Below, piece after piece: positions 33,777 to 49,715 of a stretch of 64,000 nucleotides of DNA. The stretch covers positions 15,188,215 through 15,252,214 of the forward strand of contig OX326961.1 of NCBI GenBank assembly GCA_946800325.1, given 5' to 3'. The position numbers and the translations under genes were made by a program. The notes under the pieces are model-generated. The model made no database searches. It saw nothing but the letters and a program-made list of their open reading frames with translations, and was not told the DNA's origin. The stretch comes from Luzula sylvatica (taxonomy: Eukaryota > Streptophyta > Magnoliopsida > Poales > Juncaceae). Position 1 is the first letter of the stretch, and each line of letters opens with the position of its first letter.

Positions 33777-34052
33777 AACTAACTAATTGACTAACTAACA
33801 AACTAACTAACTACCAATTTAACAAACTAATTTCCTTCTTATATACATATTGACAAACTGACAAACAAAGAAACTACCTAACTAACTAATTAACTAACTA
33901 ACTAACTAACTAACTACCTACCTTCCTACATACCCACTAACTAATTAATTTACAAACTAACTAACTAATTAACTAACTAATTAGCTAACTTACTACTAGC
34001 TAACTAACCGACTAACTAACTATCTTCCAATATACCTAGTCACTAACTAACG

Positions 34053-34088
<36 letters not shown>

Positions 34089-34158
34089 TATTAACTATCT
34101 AACTATCTAACTAACTAACTAACTTACTAACTAACTAACTACCTTCTTACATAAATAT

Positions 34159-34198
<40 letters not shown>

Positions 34199-34404
34199 AA
34201 ACAAACTAACTAAGTAATGTGCTAACTGTTTAACTAACTAACTAAGTAACTAATTAACTAACTAACTACTAGCTAACTAACATACTAACTAACTGATTAA
34301 CAAACTAACATACTAACTAACTAACTAACTACTAGCTCACTAACTAACTAAGTAACTAACTAACTAGCTAACTAACTAACTAACTAACTAATTAATGAAC
34401 TAAT

Positions 34405-34448
<44 letters not shown>

Positions 34449-36084
34449 CATTAGCTAACTAACTAACTAACAAATTAACTAACTTACTAACTAACTACCT
34501 TCATACATACCTAATAACTAACTAATTAACTTACTACCTAACTTACTCATTAACTAACTACCTTCCTACAAACCCACTAACTAAACAACTAACTACTAAT
34601 TAAGTAAATAACTAACTAACTACCTAACAATTTTCCTACATACCTATTAAATAACTAACTAACTAACAAACTAATTAACTAACTAACTAACTTACTACCT
34701 ACGTTCCTACATACCCACTAACTAACTAACTAAATAACTAACTAACAAACCACTAGCTAACTAACTAACTAACTAACTTCCTTCTTATATACATATTAAC
34801 AAACTAACTGACAAACTAACTAACTAACTAACTAATTAACTAACTAACTAACTAACTAGCTACCTTCCTACATACCCAATGACTAATTAATTTACTAACT
34901 AACTAACTAATTAATTAACTAACTAACTAGATAACTTACAACTAGCTAACTAACCGACTAACTAACTTCCTTCCAACATACTACCAAACTAATTAACTAA
35001 CTACTAAATAACTAACTAACTAACTAACTAATTAACTAACTATCTAACTATCTAACTAACTACCATCTTACATAAATATTAACTAAATAACTAACTAACT
35101 AACTAGCTAATTTACTAACAACCTAACTAACTAACTAACTAACTGACTAACTAACTAACTAACTAGCTAACTAATTAACTAACTAACTCACTAACTAACT
35201 AACTAACTAACTATATTCCTACATACCTATTAACTAACTAACTAACTCTATTCCTACATACCTATTAACTAACTAACTAACTTACTAACTAATTGACTAA
35301 CTAACTAACTAACTAACTACCTTCCTACATACCCACTAACTAACTAACTAACTAACAAACTAACTAACTAACTAACTAACTAACTACTAGCTAACTAACT
35401 AACTAATAAATTGAATAACTAACTAATTAACTAACTTACTAACTTACTAATAGATAACTAACTAACTAACAAACTAACTAACTAACTAACTAACTATTTA
35501 ACTAAGAAACTAACAACCTTCTTATATGCATATTAACTAACAGACTAACAAACTAACGAATTAACTAACTGACTAACTAACTAGCTAACTAACAAGATAA
35601 CTACTAGCTAACTAACTAACTAACTTACTAACTAACTAACTAATGAACTACTAGCTCACTAACTGACTAATTAACTAACTAACTAACTAGCTAACTAACT
35701 ACCTAACTAACTAATTACCTAACTACCTTGCTACAAACCCACTAACTAACTAACTAACTATCTAATTAACTAACTCACTTACTAACTACCTAACTAACAA
35801 ACTATCTTCCTACATACCTTTTAACTAACTAACTGACTAACTAATTAACTAACTAACTATCTAACTAACTACCTTCCTACATACCCACTAACTGACTAAC
35901 TAACTATCTATCTAACTAACTACTAGCTAACTAAGTAACTAATTAACTGAATAACTAACTAATTAACTAACTTCCTAATAGATAACTAACTAGCTAGCTA
36001 ACTAACTAACTAACTAACTATTTAACTAACTATCTAACTAACTAACTACCTTCTACATACATATAATCTATCTAACTAAATAAG

Positions 36085-36117
<33 letters not shown>

Positions 36118-36532
36118 GACTACTAACTAACTAACTGACTACTAGCTAACCAACTAAGTAACTAAGTAACTAACTGACAAACTAACTAACCAACTAACTA
36201 ACTAAATAACTAACTTATTAACTAACTAACTAACTAACTAACAACCTTCCTACATACCCACTAAATAACTAACTAACTAGCTAACCCAATAACTAACTAC
36301 TAGCTAACTACTAGCTAACTAACTAACTAACTAAATAACTAACTAACTAACTAGTTGACTAACTAACTAACTAGTTGACTAACTACTAGATAACTAACTA
36401 ACTGACTGACTGACTGACTATCTAACTAAATAACTAACTACCTTCTTACATACATATTAACTAACTAACTTACTAAAGAATTAACTAACAACCTAACAAA
36501 CTAAATAACTAACCAACTAACTGACTAATAGG

Positions 36533-36567
<35 letters not shown>

Positions 36568-36744
36568 TTAACTGACTTACTAACTAACTACTAGATTACT
36601 AACGAACTAACTAACTAACTAACTAAATAACTAACTAACTAACTACTTACTAACTAAGTAACTAACTGATTAACTAACTAACTTGGTAAATAATTAACTA
36701 CTAGCTCACTAACTAACTAAGTGACTAACTAACTAACTACTAAA

Positions 36745-36783
<39 letters not shown>

Positions 36784-37000
36784 CTAACTATCTAAATAAC
36801 TACCTTCTTACATAAATATTAACTAACTAACTAGCTAATTAACTAACAACCTAACTAACTAACTAACTAACTGACTAACTGACTAACTAACTAACTAACT
36901 AGCTAACTAATTAACTAACTAACTCACTAACTAACTAACTAACTAACTTACTAACTAATTGACTAACTAACTAACTAACTAACTACCTTCCTACATACCC

Positions 37001-37040
<40 letters not shown>

Positions 37041-38159
37041 CTAGCTAACTAACTAACTAATAAATTGAATAACTAACTAATTAACTAACTTACTAACTTA
37101 CTAATAGATAACTAACTAACTAACAAACTAACTAACTAACTAACTATTTAACTAAGAAACTAACTACCTTCTTATATGCATATTAACTGACAAACTAACT
37201 AACTAACGAATTAACTAACTGACTAACTAACTAGCTAACTAACAAGATAACTACTAGCTGACTAACTAACTAACTTACTAACTAACTAACTAACGAACTA
37301 CTAGCTCACTAACTAACTAATTAACTAACTAACTAACTAGCTAACTAACTACCTAACTAACTAATTACCTAACTACCATCCTACAAACCCACTAACTAAC
37401 TAACTAACTATCTACTTAACTAACTCACTTACTAACTACCTAACTAACAAACTATCTTCCTACATACCTTTTAACTAACTAACTAACTAACTAATTAACT
37501 AACTAACTATCTAACTAACTACCTTCCTACATACCCACTAACTAACTAACTAACTATCTATCTAACTAACTACTAGCTAACTAAGTAACTAATTAACTGA
37601 ATAACTAACTAATTAACTAACTACCTAATAGATAACTAACTAGCTAACTAACTAACTATTTAACTAACTATCTAACTAACTAACTACCTTCTACATACAT
37701 ATAAACTATCTAACTAAATAAGTAACTAACTAACTAACTGCCTAAATAACTAACTAACTAACTAACTAACTGGCTCCTAGCTAACCAACTAAGTAACTAA
37801 GTAACTAACTGACAAACTAACTAACCAACTAACTAACTAAATAACTAACTTATTAACTAACTAACTAACTAACTACCTTCCTACATACCCACTAAATAAC
37901 TAGCTAACTAGCTAACTCAATAACTAACTACTAGCTAACTACTAGCTAACTAACTAACTAACTAACTAACTAGTTGACTAACTAACTAACTAGATGACTA
38001 ACTACTAGATAACTAACTAACTAACTAACTAACTGACTGACTGACTATCTAACTAAATAATTAACTACCTTCTTACATACATATTAACTAACTAACTTAC
38101 TAAAGAATTAACTAACAACCTAACAAACTAAATAACTAACCAACTAACTGACTAATAAG

Positions 38160-38204
<45 letters not shown>

Positions 38205-38471
38205 GACTTACTAACTAACTACTAGATTACTAACGAACTAACTAACTAACTAACTAAATAACTAACTAACTAACTACTTGCTAACTAAGTAACAAACTAA
38301 TTAACTAACTAACTTGTTAACTAATTAACTACTAGCTCACTAACTAACTAACTAATAGCTAACTAATTAATTAACAAACTAATTAACTAACTAACTAACT
38401 AACTAACTACCGTCATACATACCTATTAATTAACTAACAAACTAACTACCTAACTACCTACCTACAAACCC

Positions 38472-38502
<31 letters not shown>

Positions 38503-38589
38503 TCCTTCCAACATACCTATTGACTAACATACTAACTGACTAACTAAATAATTAACTGACTAACAAACTAATTACCTTCCTACATACCC

Positions 38590-38620
<31 letters not shown>

Positions 38621-38878
38621 TATTAACTAACTAACTTATAAACTAACTAACTGACTAACTAGCTGCCTTCCTACATACCCTCTAACTAACTAACTAACTA
38701 ACTATCTAACTAACTGACTAAGTAACTAAATAAATAAATAACTAACTTACTAACCAACTAACTAACAAACTAAATACTAGCTAACTAACTAACCAACTAA
38801 TGAACAAACTAACTAACTATCTAACTACTAGCTAACTAAGTAACTAACTAATTGACTAACTAACTAACTAATTACTAG

Positions 38879-38913
<35 letters not shown>

Positions 38914-38930
38914 CTTACCTTCAAACATAC
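33777..38930 (-). repeat. TTAG satellite, CTAA orientation
   Basis: The CTAA block carries variant blocks such as CTTCCTACATACCC and CTTCTTATATACAT. It includes a direct duplication of a ~1.65 kb unit, annotated separately. No gene is present. Confidence 0.94.
35050..38340 (-). repeat. Tandem duplication of a ~1.65 kb satellite unit
   Basis: Rare landmarks recur at a nearly constant distance: TAATAAATTGAATAAC at 35404 and 37058 (1654 bp), CTTATATGCATATTAAC at 35521 and 37171 (1650 bp), and GACTGACTGACTATC near 36403 and 38034 (~1631 bp). The first ~0.7 kb of the unit occurs a third time at about 58.6-59.37 kb. Confidence 0.85.
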
Positions 38931-38938
38931 CTTTTAAC

Positions 38939-39466
38939 CTATGTTGCACGGATACGGGTACGAGTATCGTATCCGATACGATATGGATACGGCGATACGG
39001 CGATTTTATAAAAATCATGGATACGAAACGTTTGTATATATATATATATATATTATATTTATTATGTTGAAAAAATAAAGTTCAATTAGAAAATTTATTG
39101 TGAAAATATTAAATATGCATGTGGAAAATGATTTGGTACCACCCTTATGCACAATATCCAAACATATAAGATTGGGCGGAACATAAGTGCATGAATAATC
39201 CCACCTCGCTGTATTGGCCGACCGTATCCAACCTTTACCCTTATAAATAAGTCCCCCCTTCTCACCCAGTTTAATACTTGTGGCTGGCCTTTTCATAAAC
39301 ATAGGCCGTATCCCCGTGAATTAATGCCGTGTCATGGCGTATCCACGCCGTGTCCATGAATAATTTAATATGAAATATTTAGATACGCCAGCTGGCGTGT
39401 CTGATACGTATCGGATACGTATCGGACACGCGTACGTCTCAGATTTTGGCGTATCGAGAAGCATAG
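38939..39466. mobile_element. hAT-like non-autonomous element with 8 bp target duplication
   Basis: The 528 bp element starts CTATGTTGCACGGATACG and ends with the imperfect complement (CGATAC, four bases, GCATAG). It is flanked by the 8 bp duplication CTTTTAAC (38931-38938 and 39467-39474), the length typical of hAT transposases. Both subterminal regions are filled with GATACG/CGTATC motifs (38950-39003 and 39360-39450). A similar CTATGTTGC end is known from plant miniature hAT-type elements. There is no transposase; the ORF at 39015-39302 (minus) spans unrelated low-complexity DNA and is not convincing. Confidence 0.82.
39198..39293 (+). promoter_or_regulatory. U2 snRNA-like promoter and 5' fragment inside hAT-like element
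   Basis: ATCCCACCTCG at 39198-39208 differs by one base from the plant snRNA upstream sequence element RTCCCACATCG. After exactly 33 bp comes TATAAATA (39242-39249), the spacing used by Pol II-type plant snRNA genes. ATAC lies 32 bp further (39274) and GGCCTTTT at 39286-39293. U2 snRNA begins ATAC and has GGCCTTTT from position 12; here it is at 13. Similarity stops after this, so at most a promoter and about 20 nt of transcript were captured. The intervening bases do not match well. Confidence 0.5.
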
Positions 39467-39474
39467 CTTTTAAC

Positions 39475-39808
39475 TAACTAACTACCTAACTAACTACATT
39501 CCTACATACCCACTAACTACCTTCTTATATACCCACTAACTACCTTCTAACTCACTAACTACTTTCTTACATACATATTAACTAACTAACTAACTAACTA
39601 ACTAAGTAACTAACTAACTAACTAATTAACTAACCACCTAACAAACTAAATAACTAACTAACTAACTTACTACTAGCTAACTAACTAACTAACTAACTAC
39701 TAGATCGCTAACTAATTCACTAACTAATTAATTAACTAACTAACTAACTACTAGCTAACTAACTATCTAACTAACTAACTAACTAACTAACTACCTTCGT
39801 ACATACCC

Positions 39809-39844
<36 letters not shown>

Positions 39845-40091
39845 GCCTACAAAATAACTAACTAACTAACTAACTACCTTCCTACATACCCACTATCTAA
39901 CTAACTAACTAACTAACTAACTAATTAAATAACTATTTCATTAACTAACTTACTACTAGCTAACTAACTAACTAACTTACTAACTAACTAATTAACTAAC
40001 AATTTCATTAACTATCTAACTATATAACTAACTACCTTCTTACATAAATATTAACTAACTAACTAACTCACAAACTAATTAACTAACAACA

Positions 40092-40130
<39 letters not shown>

Positions 40131-40757
40131 GTACCTTCGTACATACCCACTAACTAACAAACTAACTAACTAACCAACTAGCCAACTAACTAACTACCTA
40201 CCTTCCTACATACCCACTATCTAACTAACTAACAAACTAATTAACAAACTAATGGACTAACTATTTAACTAACTAACTAACTACTAGGTAACTAACTAAT
40301 TAACTAACTAACTAACTAATTAACTAACTAACTAGCTAACTAACTGATTAACTAACTAACTAACTAACTAACTAACTAGCCAAATAACTAACTAACAAAC
40401 TAACAAACTAACTAACTGACTAACTACATACCCACTAACTAACTAGCTAACTAACAAATTAACTAACTAACTAACTAACTAACTAACTAGTGACTATCTA
40501 ACTAGCTAGCTAGCTAGCTAACTAACTACCTACCTTCATGCATACCCACTAACAAACAAACTAACTAACAAACTAATTGACTAACTAATTATCTGACTAA
40601 TTAACTAACTATCTGACTAACTAACTACTACCTAACAAACTAACTAACTAACTAACTAATTAACTAACTTACTAACTAACTGACTAATTAACTAACTGAC
40701 TAACTAACTAACTAGCCAAATAACTAACTAACTAACTAACTAACTAACTACATATCC

Positions 40758-40790
<33 letters not shown>

Positions 40791-41326
40791 TTAACTAACA
40801 AACAAACAAATTAGCCAACTGTTTAACTAACTAACTAACTAAATAACTAACTAATTAACTAACTAACTACTAGCTAACTAACTGATTAACAAACTAACTT
40901 ACTAACTAACTAACTAACTACTAGCTCTCTAACTAACTAACTAGCTAACTAACTAACTAACTGACTAACTAATTAACGAACTAATTAACTAACTAACTAA
41001 CTAACTAATTAACTAACTAACCACTACCTTACTAACTAACTAACTAATTAACTAACTTACTAACTAACTACCTTCATACATACCTATTAACTAACTAATT
41101 AACTGACTACCTAACTTACTAATTAACTAACTATCTTCCTACAAACCCACTAACAAACTAACTATCTAATTAAGTAACAAACTAACTAACTAACTAAATA
41201 TTTTCTTACATACCTATTAACTAACTAACTAACTAACTAACAAATTAACTAACTAACTAACTACCTACCTACCTTACTACATACCCACTAACTAACTAAC
41301 TAAATAACTAACTAACAAACTACTAG

Positions 41327-41370
<44 letters not shown>

Positions 41371-41565
41371 ATAACTAACTAATTGTCTAACTAACTAACT
41401 AACTAACTAACAAACAGATAACTAACTTCCTTCTTATATACATATTAACAAACTAACAAACTAACAAACTAACTAATTAACTAACTAACTAGCTACCTTC
41501 CTACATACCCACTAACTAATTAATTTACTACTATCTAACTAACCTACTATCTAACTAACCTATTC

Positions 41566-41597
<32 letters not shown>

Positions 41598-41677
41598 CTA
41601 GATAACTAACTAAGTAACTAACTAACTAATTAACTAACTATCTAACTATCAAACTAACTACCTTCTTACATAAATAT

Positions 41678-41712
<35 letters not shown>

Positions 41713-42336
41713 TTAACTAACAACCTAACTAACTAACTAACGAACTAACTAACTGACTAACTAACTAACTACCTTCCTACATACCCACTAACTAACTAAC
41801 TACCTAACTAACTAACTAATTATTTACCTTTTTATTTAACTTAACTAACTAACAACCTTCTTATATACATATTAACTAACTAACTAACCAACTAACTAGC
41901 TAACTAACTAACTAATTAGGTAACTGACTAACTAACCAGCTACCTTCGTACACATTCCCACTACCTAACTAATTTACTAACTAACTCACTAACTTACTAA
42001 CTAATTAACTAACTAACTAACTAGCTATTAGCAAACTAACTAACTAACTAACTAACTAACTTATTACATACATATTAACTAACTAACTAACTAATTAACT
42101 AACTAACTAACTCCTAGAGAACTAACTAACTTACTAACTAACCAACTGACTACATACCCACTAACTAACTAACTAAGTAACTAACTAATTAACTACATAA
42201 CTAACTAACTGACTACTAGCTAAGTAGCTAACTAACTAACTAACTAACTACCTACCTTCCTGCATACCCACTAACTAACTAACTAAATAACTAACTACTA
42301 GCTGACTAACTAACTAACTAAATAACTAACTAATTG

Positions 42337-42377
<41 letters not shown>

Positions 42378-43014
42378 TAGATAACTAACTACCTAACTAA
42401 CTATTTAACTAACTAACTTCCTTCTTATATACATATTAACTAACTAACTAACTAAGTAACTAACTAACTAACTAATTAACTAACTAACTAGCTAGCTCCC
42501 TACCTTCCTACATACCCACTAACTAATTCATTTACTAACTAACTAACTAACTAATTAACTAACTAACTAGCTAACTTACTACTAGCTAACTAACCGACTA
42601 ACTAACTGCCTTCCAATATACCTATTAACTAACTAACTAATTGACGAACTACTAGATAACTAACTAACTAACTAACTAACTAATTAACTAACTATCTAAC
42701 TATCTAACTAACTACCTTCTTACGTAAATATTAACTAACTACCTAACTAACTAATTAACTAACGACCTCACTAACTAACTAACTAACTAATTAACTAACT
42801 AACTAACTAAGTACCTTCGTACATACCCACTAACTAACTAACTGACTGACTAACTAGCCAACTAACTAACTAACTACCTTCCCACATACGCACTATCTAA
42901 CTAACAAACTAACAAACTAATTAACTAACTAATTAAATAACTATTTAACTAACTAACTAACTACTAGCTAACTAACTAATTAACTAACTAACTAACGAAC
43001 GAACTAACTACGTG

Positions 43015-43046
<32 letters not shown>

Positions 43047-43316
43047 TTCACTAACTAACTAAGTTACAAACTAACTAACTAACTAACTACATACCCACTA
43101 ACTAACTAACTTAGTTACTAATTAACTGACTAATTAACTAATTAACGAACTAACTAATGACTAACTACCTAGCTAGCTAGCTAACTAACTAACTAACTAA
43201 CTAACAAACTAACGAACTAATTAACTAGCTAATTATCTAACTAATTAACTAACTAACTATCTGACTAACTAACTAACTGACTAACTAACAACTAGCTATC
43301 AAACTAACTAACTAAT

Positions 43317-43348
<32 letters not shown>

Positions 43349-43640
43349 CAACTAGCCAAATAACTAACTAACTAACTAACTTACTAACTAACTTACTAAC
43401 TAACTAACTACATACCCACTAACTAACTAACTAACTAACTAACAAACTAACTAACTAATTAGCTAACTGTTTAACTAACTCACTGACAAACTAAATAACT
43501 AACTAATTAACTAACTAACTACTAGCTAACTAACATACTAACTAACTGCCTAACTAACTAACTACTAGATAACTAACTAACTAACTAACTAATTAACTAA
43601 CTATCTAACTATCTAACTAACTACCTTCTTACATAAATAT

Positions 43641-43671
<31 letters not shown>

Positions 43672-44186
43672 TTAACTAACAACCTAACTAACTAACTAAC
43701 TAACTGACTAACTAACTAACTAACTAACTAACTACCTTCCTACATACCCACTAACTAACTAACTACCTACCTAACTAACTAAATCTTTACCTTTTTATTT
43801 AACTTAACTAACTAACAATCTTCTTATATACATATTAACTAACTAACTAACCAACTAACTCACTAACTCACTAACTAACTAACTAACTAACTAACTAATT
43901 AGCTAACTGACTAACTAACAAGCTGCCTTCCTACATATACCCACTACCTAACTAATTTACTAACTAACTCACTAACTAACTAACTACTAGCAAACTAAAT
44001 AACTAACTTACTAATCACCTTTCTACATACATATTACCTAACTAACTAACTAATTAACTAACTAATTAACTACTAGATAACAAACTAACTTACCAACAAA
44101 CCAACTAACTACATACCCACTAACTTACTAACTAATTAACTAACTAATTAACTACATACCTAACTAACTGACCACTAGCTAAGTAG

Positions 44187-44221
<35 letters not shown>

Positions 44222-45246
44222 CCTACCTTCCTGCATACCCACTATTTAACTAACTAAATAACTAACTAACTACTGGCTGACTATCTAACAGACTAAGTAA
44301 CTAAATAACTAACTAATTGAATAACTAACTAACTAGCAAACTAACTAACAAATAGATAACTAACTAACTAACTAACTATTTAACTAACTAACTTTCTTCT
44401 TATATACATATTAACTAACTAACTAACTAATTAACTAACTAAGTAACTAGCTAGCTACCTTCCTACATACCCACTAACTAATTAATTTACTAACTAACTA
44501 ACTAACTAATTAACAAACTAACTAGCTAACTTACTTCTAGTTAACTAACCGACTGACTAACTACCTTCCAACATACCTATTGACTAACTAACTAACAAAC
44601 TAAATAACTACTAGATAACTAACTAACTAACTAACTAATTAACTAACTATCTAACTATTTAACTAACTACCTTCTTACATAAATATTAACTAACTAACTA
44701 ACTAACTAACTAATTAACTAACAACCTAACTAACTAACTAACTAACTAATTAACTAACTAACTCACTAAGTACCTTCGTACATACCCACTAACTAACAAA
44801 CTAACTAACCAACAAACTAGCCAACTAACTAACTAGCTACCTTCCCACATACCCACTTTCTAACTAACTAACAAACTAATTAACAAACTAATGGACTAAC
44901 TATTTGACTAACTAACTAACTACTAGATAACTAACTATTTAACTAATTAATTAACTAATTAACTGACTAACTAACTACTTGCTAACTAACTAACTAACTA
45001 ACTAATTAACTAACTAATTACTAACTAATTAACTAACTGACTTACTAACTAATTAACTAACTAACTAACTAGCCAAATAACTAACCAACTGACTACCTAA
45101 CTAACAAACAAACATACTAATTTAGCTAACTGTTTAACTAACTAACTAACTAAATAACTAACTAATTAACTAACTGACCGCTAGCTAACTAACAAACTTA
45201 CTAACTGATTAACAAACTAACTTACTAACTAACTAACTACTAGCTC

Positions 45247-45295
<49 letters not shown>

Positions 45296-45676
45296 TTAAC
45301 GAACTAACTAACTAACTAACAAACTAACCACTAGCTAACTAACTAACAAACTAACTAATTAACTAACTTACTAACTAACTACCTTCATACATACCTATTA
45401 ACTAACTAATTAACTAACTACCTAACTTACTAATTAACTAACTACCCTCCTACAAACCCACTAACTAACCAACTAACTAATTAAGTAAGTAACTAACTAC
45501 CTAACAAACAATTTTCATACATACCTATTAACGAACAGACTAACTAAGTAACTAATTAACTAACTAACATACTACCTACCAACCTTCCTACATACCCACT
45601 AACTTACTAACTAAATAACTAACTAACAAACTACTAGCTAACTAACTAACTAACTAACTAAATAACTAAATAATTG

Positions 45677-45712
<36 letters not shown>

Positions 45713-46430
45713 GCTAACTAACTGATTAACTAACTAACTATCTTCCTACAAACCCACTAACAAACCAACTATCTAATTAAGTAACAAACTAACTATCTAA
45801 CTAAATATTTTCTTACATACCTATTAACTAACTAACTAACAAATTAACTAACTAACTAATTAACTGACTACCTAACTTACTAATTAACTAACTATCTTCC
45901 TACAAACCCACTAACAAACCAACTATCTAATTAAGTAACAAACTAACTATCTAACTAAATATTTTCTTACATACCTATTAACTAACTAACTAACAAATTA
46001 ACTAACTAACTAACTACCTACCTACCTTACTACATACCCACTAACTAACTAACTAAATAACTAACTAACTAACTACTAGCTAACTAACTAACTAACTAAC
46101 TAACTAACTTACTAAATAACTAACTAATTGTCTAGCTAACTAACTAACTAACTAACAAACAGATAACTAACTTCCTTCTTATATACATATTAACAAACTA
46201 ACAAACTAACAAACTAACAAACCAACTAATTAACTAACTAACTAGCTACCTTCCTACATACCCACTAACTAATTAATTTACTACTATCTAACTAACCGAC
46301 TATCTAACTAACCTATTCAGTAACTAACTAACTAACTAACTAACTAACTACTAGATAACTAACTAAGTAACTAACTAACTAATTAACTAACTATCTAACT
46401 ATCAAACTAACTACCTTCTTACATAAATAT

Positions 46431-46465
<35 letters not shown>

Positions 46466-47093
46466 TTAACTAACAACCTAACTAACTAACTAACGAACTA
46501 ACTAACTGACTAACTAACTAACTACCTTCCTACATACCCACTAACTAACTAACTACCTAACTAACTAACTAATTATTTACCTTTTTATTTAACTTAACTA
46601 ACTAACAACCTTCTTATATACATATTAACTAACTAACTAACCAACTAACTAGCTAACTAACTAACTAACTAACTAATTAGGTAACTGACTAATTAACCAG
46701 CTACCTTCCTACATATTCCCACTACCTAACTAATTTACTAACTAACTCACTAACTAACTAACTAATTAACTAACTAACTAACTAGCTATTAGCAAACTAA
46801 CTAACTAACTAACTAACTAACTTATTACATACATATTAACTAACTAACTAACTAATTAACTAACTAACTCGTAGAGAACTAACTAACTTACTAACTAACC
46901 AACTGACTACATACCCACTAACTAACTAACTAAGTAACTAACTAATTAACTACATAACTAACTAACTGACTACTAGCTAAGTAGCAAACTAACTAACTAA
47001 CTAACTACCTACCTTCCTGCATACCCACTAACTAACTAACTAAATAACTTACTACTAGCTGACTTACTAACTAACTAAATAACTAACTAATTG

Positions 47094-47126
<33 letters not shown>

Positions 47127-47729
47127 TAGATAACTAACTAATTAACTAACTATTTAACTAACTAACTTCCTTCTTATATACATATTAACTAACTAATTAA
47201 CTAAGTAACTAACTAACTAACTAATTAACTAACTAACTAGCTAGCTCCCTACCTTCCTACATACCCACTAACTAATTTATTTACTAACTAACTAACTAAC
47301 TAATTAACTAACTAACAAGCTAACTTACTACTAGCAAACTAACCGACTAACTAACTACCTTCCAATATACCTATTAACTAACTAACTAATTGACGAACTA
47401 CTAGATAACTAACTAACTAACTAACTAACTAATTAACTAACTATCTAACTATCTAACTAACTACCTTCTTACGTAAATATTACCTAACTAACTAACTAAC
47501 TAATTAACTAACAACCTCACTAACAAACTAACTAACTAATTAACTAACTAACTAACTAAGTACCTTCGTACATACCCACTAACTAACTAACTGACTGACT
47601 AACTAGCCAACTAACTAACTAACTACCTTCCCACATACGCACTATCTAACTAACAAACTAACAAACTAATTAACTAACTAATTAACTAACTATTTAACTA
47701 ACTAACTAACTACTAGCTAACTAACTAAT

Positions 47730-47764
<35 letters not shown>

Positions 47765-48025
47765 GTGCTAACTAAATAACTAACTAACTAAGTTACAAAC
47801 TAACTAACAAACTAACTACATACCCACTAACTAACTAACTTAGTTACTAATTAACTGACTAATTAACTAATTAACGAACTAACTAATGACTAACTACCTA
47901 GCTAGCTAACTAACTAACTAACTAACTAACAAACTAACGAACTAATTAACTAGCTAATTATCTAACTAATTAACTAACTAACTATCTGACTAACTAACTA
48001 ACTGACTAACTAACAACTAGCTATC

Positions 48026-48065
<40 letters not shown>

Positions 48066-48148
48066 CAACTAGCCAAATAACTAACTAACTAACTAACTTA
48101 CTAACTAACTTACTAACTAACTAACTACATACCCACTAACTAACTAAG

Positions 48149-48179
<31 letters not shown>

Positions 48180-49118
48180 TTAGCTAACTGTTTAACTAAC
48201 TCAATGACAAACTAAATATCTAACTAATTAACTAACTAACTACTAGCTAACTAACATACTAACTAACTGATTAACAAACTAACTTATTAACTAACTAACA
48301 AAGTACTAGCTCACTAACTAACTAAGCAACTCACTAACTAGCTAACCAACTAACTAACTAACTAATTAATGAACTAATTAACTAACTAACTAACTAACAA
48401 ACTAACTAACTAACTAACCACTAGCTAACTAACTAACTAACTAATTAACTAACTTACTAACTAACTATCTTCATACATACATATTAACTAACTAATTAAC
48501 TAACTACCTAACTTACTAATTAACTAACTGCCTTCCTACAAACCCACTAACTAAACAACTAACTAATTAAGTAACTAACTAACTAACTAAATAACAATTT
48601 TCCTAAATACCTATTAACTAACTAACTAACTAAATAACTAATTAACTAACTAACTAACTAACTACCTACGTTCCTACATACCCACTAACTAATTAACTAA
48701 ATAACTAACAAACAAACTACTAGGTAACTAACTAACTAACTAACTAAATAACTAACTAATTGACTAACTAACTAACTAACTAACTAATAGATAACTAACT
48801 AACTAACTAACAATCTAACTAACTAACTTCCTTCTTATATACATATTAACAAACAAACTAACTAACTAACTAACTAATTAACTAACTAACTAACTAACTA
48901 GCTACCTTCCTACATACCCACTAACTAACTAATATGCTTAACTAACTAACTAACTAGATAACTTACTACTACCTAACTAACAGACTAACTAACTTCCTTC
49001 CAACATACCTATTCACTAACTAACTGCCTAACTAACTAACTACTAGATAACTAACTAACTAACTAACTAATTAACTAACTATCTAACGATCTAACTAACT
49101 ACCTTCTTACATAAATAT

Positions 49119-49149
<31 letters not shown>

Positions 49150-49680
49150 TTAACTAACAACCTAACTAACTAACTAACTAACTAACTGACTAACTAACTA
49201 ACTTACTAACTACCTTCCTACATACCCACTAACTAACTAACTACCTACCTAACTAACTAATTCTTTACCTTTTTATTTAACTTAACTAACTAACAATCTT
49301 CTTATATACATATTAACTAACTAACTAACCAACTAACTCACTAACTCACTAACTAACTAACTAACTAACTAACTAATTAGCTAACTGACTAACTAACAAG
49401 CTGCCTTCCTACATATACCCACTACCTAACTAATTTACTAACTAACTCACTAACTAACTAACTAATTAACTAACTAACTACTTGCAAACTAAATAACTAA
49501 CTTACTAATCACCTTTCTACATACATATTACCTAACTAACTAACTAATTAACTAACTAATTAACTACTAGATAACAAACTAACTTACCAACAAACCAACT
49601 AACTACATACCCACTAACTTACTAACTAATTAACTAACTAATTAACTACATACCTAACTAACTGACCACAAGCTAAGTAG

Positions 49681-49715
<35 letters not shown>

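Noticed and set aside
39015..39302. 95-codon minus-strand ORF in the hAT-like element
   Set aside because: It ends in low-complexity AT DNA, overlaps the snRNA-like promoter and has no transposase motif.
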